Source: Nymphaea colorata
Taxonomy: Eukaryota > Streptophyta > Magnoliopsida > Nymphaeales > Nymphaeaceae
Assembly (NCBI RefSeq): GCF_008831285.2
Contig: NC_045150.1
Coordinates: 17,126,600-17,190,599, forward strand
DNA: 64,000 nt
Direction: 5' to 3'
The position numbers were made by a program, and so were the translations under genes. Numbering within the stretch: position 1 is the stretch's first letter; each line of letters starts with the position of its first letter. A model generated the notes under the pieces. It was not told the DNA's origin, did no database searches, and was given only the letters and a program-made list of their open reading frames with translations. Positions 57,087 to 64,000 of this stretch are shown piece by piece.

Positions 57087-58852
57087 ACTAGCATTTTGTA
57101 AGAGAAAAGGTTACTGCTAACAAATATAAAGCCCTGATGTGTAGCAATCCCATTTGATGAGCAGCAATCAGATATGTCAGAGATACGATTAACTAAACAG
57201 GACCATCTACTCAGGAAATAAATTTGACCAGATAACATTCAGATAAAAATACGAATATTCTTTTAACATCGCTGGAGGATTTGTCGGGACGACCAACTTG
57301 GGTCTGCCATGATTTAACTTGACTTCGTATTCATTGACACCAACTTACTTAAAGGAGAAGGGTGCTTCTCAAAAGAGTCCCATTTTTCTTGTGGGCCTCT
57401 TCATATTTTTTTGACTAGTTTTTCTCTTGGTGATTAGGTGTTGGAGAAAATGTGGTTCTTAAAAGTCCCCATGCGCTAATGACCACAAACGCGTCTACGT
57501 TCCCCTGCTTCTAGTACCGACTACGGCACAGACTGGGTTACATTCAGTGAACTTTACTCACTCCAGTGCTATGCTATTAAAAAAGGTCCACAAATGCAAT
57601 GTTTCCAATCAATCGATTAGGGTCGGGAGGTCCATGGCCTCAACTTGCAGCACCCACCAGCACCATTACAGAGTAAACCAGCTCTATTCCATCTATCTAG
57701 GGATTCCTGGAGAACATACTCTCCGCCGAGGAGCTTTGACTTTTTATCAAGCAGGCAAGGGCGAAACCAGAAATTTTTTTGTCGCAAGGGTTAATTAGCC
57801 ATAGTTTCAGAATTTTAACAAGGTCAAAAGAAAAATTTTCAAATTGTTTATATATATTAAACAAAAATTTTTTAGACCAAATCAATGCCAAAAAGGAAGT
57901 TAAACAATCGTCTGTCTTAGTTTGGGGTGTTAGTTTGGGGTGTGAGGAGACCGATTGTGAAGAATGGTCTAGTTAGCACATGGGATCTTTCCTCCTTAGA
58001 ATGTCGCGCTGCAGTTAAATTACTTGAAAAAATAGGTTAGCTGAAAAAAGTTATAGATGTCACTCAAGTGTTTGACAAGGCAAATTTGTTACTTACCCTA
58101 CTACCTAAATATGTCAACAACCTCTAGCATCATACTGCATCTAAAACAAGTCATGGTAGATGCCAATAAAAATGGCAATAAATGGTGCAAGGTATTCACA
58201 GAAATGTCAACGAAGGAACCAAACCAACAAAACTGAACTTCGTTACAATTATAGCACCCGAAGTTGTCCACCTTATGGAGCCTCTAGCTGGAATTGACTA
58301 AGGTAACAAAAGCGGCATCATATAGACGCTTGAAGAAGACAAGCATCCCCTTGTCCAAAAATTCGCGTCACTATTTCCGGTCCCTGTTTAAGTTTCGCAA
58401 TGCTCAGAAAGCTAGATAACAGTAAAATTCTGACCATTAAAATTTGAAACAATTGGATAAAAAAGCAAAAATCTCATTATAGTTTCACCTTTCCTATAGC
58501 CCCACATGATGTTCAACCTATATGCATGCATCTAAATGCTAAAATATATATCTATATATATTTTTCGGAATGGTGCGTGCTTTTTTTCCCAATGGTTTAC
58601 CATTTATTATGTCACTCTATATCATTCTAGAAAAGGCAGGTCATTCGCTAAAAAACAAATTTCAACAAACCTCAAAGGCTGTGGTTTTCTATTCATTAGG
58701 GAAGATCAACCTAACTTTTCAGAAATGTGGCTTCAAATATTTACTTTGTTTAACCTTAGGTCGTTAACTTTCTTTTTCATACTTTTAACTTATCTTGTAT
58801 CCATTTTAAATAAAAAAAACCAAGGAAAGGGGGAAAGCGTCAAGTTCACGCA
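57087..58852. other. Intergenic DNA, no gene recognised
   Basis: Aligns in part with 37231-38570. About 58100-58660 has no counterpart in copy 1. Open frames are short and without motifs. Confidence 0.45.
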
Positions 58853-59255
58853 TAAGCATGCATTGGTCGGGCCCGGTTCGGCCCAGCCTGATAACGAGTC
58901 GGCCCAGTTCGGCCCAACCTGATAACGAGTGGGGCTCAGGCCGGCCCGACATCTAAAACTCGGGCTCGGGCCCAACCCCACTCGAAAAACCCAAGCTCAA
59001 AATCCCTGCCCAGGTTCGGCATGATTACATTAAAAAATATTTTTAATATAAAATAGTACAGGAAAATAAATAAATTGTAATAAAATATTATAAATATATA
59101 TATAAAAATTTTTAAAAATCATTATTGGACCCGATCTGGGCTTATTGGGCCCACCCGGGGCAGGCCCGGGTCTCGTTTTTCCAGGTCCAGGCCTAGGCTC
59201 GACTAGGGATGGGTACCGGGTACCCCGCGGCAGTTCAGCCTGGTGTCCAGGCTTA
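58853..59255. mobile_element. hAT-like MITE (403 bp) with empty site in the paralogous copy
   Basis: Ends TAAGCATG and (inverse) TAAGCCTG, flanked by TTCACGCA (58845-58852) and TTCACGTG (59256-59263). Copy 1 has uninterrupted TTCACGCG at the matching point near 38563-38570. An 8-bp duplication is typical of hAT elements. The interior is rich in 'ggcccggcccg'-type words (58868-58980 and 59130-59220), a pattern common in plant hAT MITEs. No transposase. Confidence 0.8.
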
Positions 59256-61655
59256 TTCACGTGTTTTAAGACTAATTATAATCAAACAAAAAGTTGACCC
59301 AATCTATTTGATGACAAGCAATCATGATTAATTGAACAATACTATCTAGCAAGGAAAAGATGACAATGAAAGACAAGTGTTTGATTCATACATTTGGAGT
59401 GAGAAATGGAGCCCCACCGAAAAGCCTAAGCTTTCGAGTGAGTAGGGAGCCTTACAAAGCCGAAGCTTTCGAGTCAGTAGGGAACCCTACCATCCAGTAA
59501 AAAAAAAGTCAAGCTTCCACCTAAACGTTCAAGTCTGCTTTCGGCTGCATTTTAACTTGGTGATGTCCTTGTTTAACATAATTAGATGAATACATTCGCC
59601 GTGAATCACAAAAACATCAGTCATAACTTGCTAGCGCCCGTACATAGAGTGGTTGAACAGGCCACTATGAGCATTAATCATATGTTTCCTTGCGTTTTGA
59701 ACATCGCTGTAGGATTTGTCGGGACGGCGTACTCGGTCTGCCTTGACTTTGACTCTATATTTTTTGCACCAACCTAATTGGAGAAGGAGGATGATTCTCA
59801 AAAGAGGCCCATCTTTCATGGGAGCCTCTTCATATTTTAACTAGTTTTTAGTCTTTGGTGAGCAAAGTATACACTGTGGTTTTGAAAGTCTTCATGCGCA
59901 ACTGACCAACAGATGCGTTGCGTCTACGCTCTCGGTTCCGCAGCCTCTATCGACTGCCTTGTCCTAGCGCTTTCATGGACAGTGAGTACTGACTACTTCA
60001 CAGACCGGTTTGCAATAATTTAGTGAACTTCACTCTGGTGCCTGGCTGTCAGAAAATGTCATCGTTATCAATCAATCGAGTACGTAGGGTCGGCCTCCTT
60101 GGTCCACACACCAAGAGGACACAAGTCCACTTAGGGTTAAAGAGTTTCACTCAAACCCACCTGTACGTCAAATTAGTGTAAAACTAGCTAGTTAGCCCCA
60201 CCATGCCGCTTGCCAGCACCCATCTGCACAAGCATCTTACCATGACTCACCCGCATCTCTTTTAAAGTAATACTGTAAAAATCAATTGTTAGAATATGAC
60301 CGAACCATCAATTTTGGAGCATTGGTCGATTTCACGGTTTAATTGAATCGGCAAGTGAAACAGCACATGACATTCAATGTCCTAGTTGAAAAACCAAACA
60401 AAAAATATGTGTAAAAAGATCTAACTAAAACTAAACAAGCTCAAATAAATTCGACAGTATAAAAGTATGTGAACAAAACAACAAAATTGAACAGGACAGA
60501 AAACAAATGGAAAGAAAGAAAAGGAAGGAAAGGAAAGCAAGAATTCACTTGGGCAAACTCAACTAATTAATCTTTGCTGATTTCAAATGATGAATAAAAC
60601 GTGCCCTTAAAAAATGCATTCTAAATTCATCCCAGGAATCCACCAAAATCACAATTAAAAAAGGTCCAACCCATCACCATTTCAACGTCCAATCTCTATT
60701 TAAAATGATGTCTGTGAATTTCTTTACATGATGACAAGAAGTCAGCTATTGCACAAGAGAAACAAGAAGTTCCAATACAAAATTTAAGAGCAATAGTTTT
60801 CTTGTAATTATAAGACAAACTGGAGGTTATAAGCAGGGTCACTTTACTTTACCTTGGTTAGCTGGCTAGCAGAACAAGGATTCATATACAGGTAAACTGT
60901 CACCCCCTCCTCCTCCAAGGAGTCTGGAGAGACATGTAACTTGCTTGTACATTTCAAAGTGTAATGGTAACATCATCAAGTAGGAATACAAAACATAACG
61001 GTCCCCTTTTCACTCATTTACAATAATAATCCCAAAATCTCGATTCTCTTTATGAGGAAATTTCCAATGTTCTGTCTACTTGTCATACTGGCACATAACA
61101 AACAAAAGATGTAAAACTAATTAACTATTATTTACAATGGACTTGGATGGCTTGACTAATTACGTGTTGCTTAGCTTTCCTGCTTGGAATCGAGTTGTCG
61201 TCCCAGATGACATCTTCCTTTGACATATCAGTCCAATGTACTTTCACATGAAAGCTTGTGGCAAATGCACAGTAACCACTTCCCGCCAAGTGAGAAACTT
61301 ACTTTCCATCTCTGTGGTAAATATTGAAAAAGATTGGGTAGGGAAGTACTCATTTCATTGAACTGAAACATAAATATACATCAAAACCCCCTATGACAAT
61401 GATAAGGTATACATTGATCTCTTCATCAGAGGAATATAAGGTTAGACATTATACTGCACAACATTAAATCATAACTCATGTATATATGGAGGCATCTCCA
61501 CATCTTGACAACAATTACAAACAAAAAACACATCTGCAGCAAACTAACCAAGAAGTTCAAAGCTCATACGCCAAAGGAACAATTCAAATGATACATTGAA
61601 AGGTAGAGAACAAATTACAATCTCTACTTCCTCCTCACGTGAGTAGTTCAAATCT
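59256..61655. other. Intergenic DNA and CRK-G 3' flank
   Basis: No gene recognised. 60120-61620 matches 39180-40630. The last 250 bases before the CRK-G stop (61400-61655) align with the 3' flanks of CRK-A, -B and -E and probably are 3' UTR. Confidence 0.5.
59422..59491. repeat. 35-bp tandem repeat, two units
   Basis: Units begin 'aagcctaagctttcgagt' at 59422 and 'aagccgaagctttcgagt' at 59457. Confidence 0.85.
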
Positions 61656-61958
61656 TCAGTAAGGACGTGAACCAAGCTCTGAACCAGTACCTGATATAGT
61701 TGAGCTCGTTTGTGCTCCCAAAGAAAGGTTTCTGATTTTCCAGGTAGAGGGGGCAGGAGGCAAATGGGATGGAAAGATCAAGGAGCCGTTTTCAAGGACC
61801 GGAACAACCTTGGATATTTTGGGCCTGCTTGATGCATCTTCTTGAACACATAGCAGGCCAATATGGATGCATCTTAATATCTCATCGTTGTCACATGTTC
61901 CTTCCAATATGTGATCCACAACTTGCAGAGCCTTGTCTTCCCCCCAAAGTCTCCATAC
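61656..61958 (-). CDS. CRK-G exon 7 (kinase C-terminus)
   Basis: Acceptor GGTCTAG/GTATGGAG. Reads VWRLWGEDKALQVVDHILEG, NDEILRCIHIGLLCVQEDAS and SRPKISKVVPVLENGSLIFP, then WKIRNLSLGAQTSSTISG, ending GSRPY and TGA (61656-61658). All landmarks of the CRK kinase end are present (EILRCIHIGLLCVQ) and the frame has no lesion. Together with exon 6 this is the only undamaged CRK coding sequence in the window. Whether the rest of the gene is intact lies beyond the right edge. Confidence 0.85.
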   Translation of the reverse strand, partial: VWRLWGEDKALQVVDHILEGTCDNDEILRCIHIGLLCVQEDASSRPKISKVVPVLENGSLIFPSHLPPAPSTWKIRNLSLGAQTSSTISGTGSELGSRPY

Positions 61959-62163
61959 CTAGACCAAAACAACAATGTTTGGATTATTTACTGGGAATGG
62001 ACAACAGTTTTACCTATATGGCGGAGAGCTTTATTGGGTGCACAAGATCAACAAAGAAAGCAAATCCAAAATTACATTTGTATGTTTATGCAATTTAAAC
62101 AATAATTCCAGTAATAAACAAAATGTGCCTACTAGAGGCACAAAAACAATGCTAGTCACTTAC

Positions 62164-62314
62164 ATAATTTAATAGATTTTCATCAGTCTCTTGTTGGATT
62201 AAGGAGAAATTGTTCTTTCCCCTTATCATCTCCAGCAGCAAAATACCAAAGCTGTAAACATCTATCTTTACTAACACCCTTCCTTCAAGAAGATACTCAG
62301 GTGCCATATATCCA
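62164..62314 (-). CDS. CRK-G exon 6 (kinase subdomains VIII-IX)
   Basis: Acceptor TTCTGCAG/TGGATATATGG; reads [40 protein letters not shown] and [27 protein letters not shown] and the exon length of 151 bp are as expected for CRKs. The upstream exon 5 is not in the window: intron 5 (from 62315) is interrupted at 62973 by a copia LTR. Confidence 0.85.
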
Positions 62315-62972
62315 CTGCAGAAAAAGATGAAAATCTGAAAAAAAAACAAAAACTATTAAAGCTACAAGCGAATCTGCTTTCTTCTTAAGTTCACGAGCAA
62401 GTTCGCTTTCAGGTAAATGCATTAGGTGCAACTTTAGTAGGGAAGAGGAGACCATTACATGATTCAGGTGTGGAAACTTTTGTAATGAGCATTGCCGAAA
62501 GGATTGCTGCTCATCTATGCTAGTTGTCGATCGTTTGTTGCTCCAATAGGAATTAAATTGAAACATACAAGGAATAAGTTAGGATCCATGAGAACAAATG
62601 TTCAAATCAATTTTTTGGCTGGGCCATCACAGCTGGTAATATGGATAAAAAGACACTGGTAGAAGGTAAATGTATAGCAAAAAATTTATTGAGGAAACGA
62701 CTTGCTCATACAAATTCTGAATGACAATTTGAGGAATCTTGTTAGTGTCCTGTATTCTAGATTATAGGCTTTTTAGGTGCCTATCTTAAGCAAAATAACA
62801 AGCAGGTTGGGATCTAATGTGTATGCTTGCTCTGAGGTCAGTTACAGTTCGTGCCATCTCATGGTAACCCAATTTTTTGTTGCAATTGATTGAACAAAGT
62901 GGGCACAAAATGCAGATTTCCATGATTAAGATTATCTAGCCATCCTACATGACTTGGACAAGTTAATAGTAA
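62315..62972 (-). other. CRK-G intron 5 (part)
   Basis: Aligns with CRK-E intron 5 (41077-41780) up to the LTR insertion. No coding signal. Confidence 0.6.
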
Positions 62973-63429
62973 TGATGGGGAGATTTCCCTCATGCATACA
63001 CAAAATAAATATGCCCAAAACAGGATCATGTTCATGCTAAATCATTGAATCGAAACCTTAACTATAGCGAAAACGTACCTGAATCCATCTGAATGACACA
63101 GATGGTATATCGCAGTAGGATCTTCTAGGGTCTGTGTGGCGCACGGTCTCTCTCAGATAGAGAAGAGACAACCTTAGAAACCAATGTTTCAAGCAACCGT
63201 TTCACGACCCTAGGGACCACTACCATTTTATATCAAGAGCAATTACGGATTCAACCCATCAAAGAATCGTAATTATGTACAGGTATCTATACATTATATA
63301 ATACCCCATGCCATATAAAATGACGTAATATCTCAAAATGCAATCACTTAAGCGGTTATTTACATTATGACAGCCATAATATCTGAAATTTCTCATTGAC
63401 ATATGTCGGCCCACCAAATGATCCTTACA
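62973..63429 (-). repeat. 3' LTR of a copia element running off the window
   Basis: 457 bp, minus-strand TGTAAGGATCATTTGG to CTCCCCATCA (TG...CA). AGTAA (62968-62972) lies at the outer side and should recur beyond the other LTR. A purine tract (GGCCCAAGTGGGAGAT, minus strand) adjoins its inner end. Confidence 0.85.
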
Positions 63430-64000
63430 ATCTCCCACTTGGGCCAAATATGTCTTTATACATTCAAACATTACATAAAACCTTAAGAGCTCATAAGTGC
63501 TATCTTATTAAACGTCATTTTTACCAATCTCGTCTATGATCATATCAACAAAGAACCAAAGCAGTTTTCGCTATATTAAAATTAGCTAAACCTTCAATGG
63601 TCACAAATATTTACACAATTAATGACCTAGATCTGATATGGATGTATTGCATGAGAATTACATGTAATGTGATTACAACATGTCTATTTTCAACTGGTCC
63701 TACTTTAAAAACCTTATGGAGATAAAAAACAAACACAAAATTGAATCAAAGATCTTTAAACTTTATTCTGCAGAAAACTGAATATGTGTCCATACATAAG
63801 AGCAAACAAAATACAAACTCCCACTAAACCAGCACATCATCCAAAGGTAAACCCCATACGAACAACATGTTCATGAAAGACCTTAGAAGTTAAACCCTTA
63901 GTAAGAAGATTTGTAATCATAAAGTTTGTCCCAATATGCTCTAAAGACACCTGACGATTCTGTATCCTATCTTTAACAGCCAAAAACTTAATGTCGATGT
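63430..64000 (-). mobile_element. Internal 3' end of the copia element (continues past window)
   Basis: Untranslated spacer followed upstream by the pol end. The element is inserted in CRK-G intron 5 in the same orientation as the gene. Confidence 0.8.
63837..64000 (-). CDS. Copia pol C-terminus (RNase H end), partial
   Basis: Reads DIDIKFLAVKDRIQNRQVSL, EHIGTNFMITNLLTKGLTSK and VFHEHVVRMGFTFG, then TGA (63837-63839). This is the characteristic end of copia RNase H (EHIGTN...LTKGL...FHEH). Open as far as visible; the 5' part is outside the window. Confidence 0.85.
   Translation of the reverse strand, partial: IDIKFLAVKDRIQNRQVSLEHIGTNFMITNLLTKGLTSKVFHEHVVRMGFTFG

Larger units (their letters stand above)
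48200..62972. repeat. Segmental duplication, copy 2
   Basis: Partner of 22573-41960 with the same gene order. It lacks the copia insertion of DUF26-D and the 2.5-kb solo LTR. It has its own 285-bp solo LTR (52983) and 403-bp MITE (58853), both absent from copy 1. The right edge is cut by a copia insertion, so the true end may lie beyond it. Confidence 0.8.

Overview
This looks like nuclear DNA of a flowering plant. It is AT-rich, genes are split into exons with plant-type introns, and it is crowded with plant Ty1/copia and Ty3/gypsy-type LTR debris and small DNA transposons. The cellular gene content I can support is one tandem, mostly decayed cluster of DUF26 (Gnk2) genes on the minus strand. 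These are cysteine-rich receptor-like kinases (CRKs) and kinase-less DUF26 proteins. The species cannot be named from the sequence.

Layout, low to high coordinates (genes read right to left): 1-7.3 kb is intergenic with a 1.26-kb PIF/Harbinger-like element (2960-4223). CRK-A is a seven-exon pseudogene (7340-15412) with a 2.86-kb solo LTR in intron 5. A copia LTR plus gag relic follows (15.5-17.1 kb), then CRK-B, an internally deleted remnant (about 19.0-19.5 kb). DUF26-C is at 22328-23524 and a lone kinase exon relic at 25.8-26.1 kb. DUF26-D (27434-32170) is split by a 3.64-kb copia element. A copia pol relic (33.1-37.2 kb) is itself split by a 2.5-kb solo LTR. CRK-E (40640-49188) is hit by a Harbinger-like element and by a copia element inside its transmembrane exon. 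Then come a second kinase exon relic (51.5 kb), DUF26-F (53443-54557), a second copia pol relic (55.5-57.1 kb), a 403-bp hAT-like MITE, and the intact last two exons of CRK-G (61656-62314). A copia element in CRK-G intron 5 runs off the right edge.

The stretches 22.6-42 kb and 48.2-63 kb are two copies of one tandem segmental duplication, about 95-96% identical where I compared them by eye. Each copy supplies empty sites that date insertions in the other.

The most interesting signal is a shared gene architecture. All five DUF26 first exons end at a GC (not GT) splice donor, followed within a few bases by a (CT)n tract that makes up much of a very short intron 1. The exon spliced on next, in the same phase, is either a CRK transmembrane exon (A, E) or a short exon coding a hydrophobic C-terminal tail without a cytoplasmic part, resembling a GPI-attachment signal (C, D, F). 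Kinase receptors and putative surface-anchored or secreted DUF26 proteins thus appear to differ by swapping one exon at a microsatellite. Nearly every copy carries stops, frameshifts or insertions, so this is largely a gene graveyard. Only the visible part of CRK-G looks undamaged.
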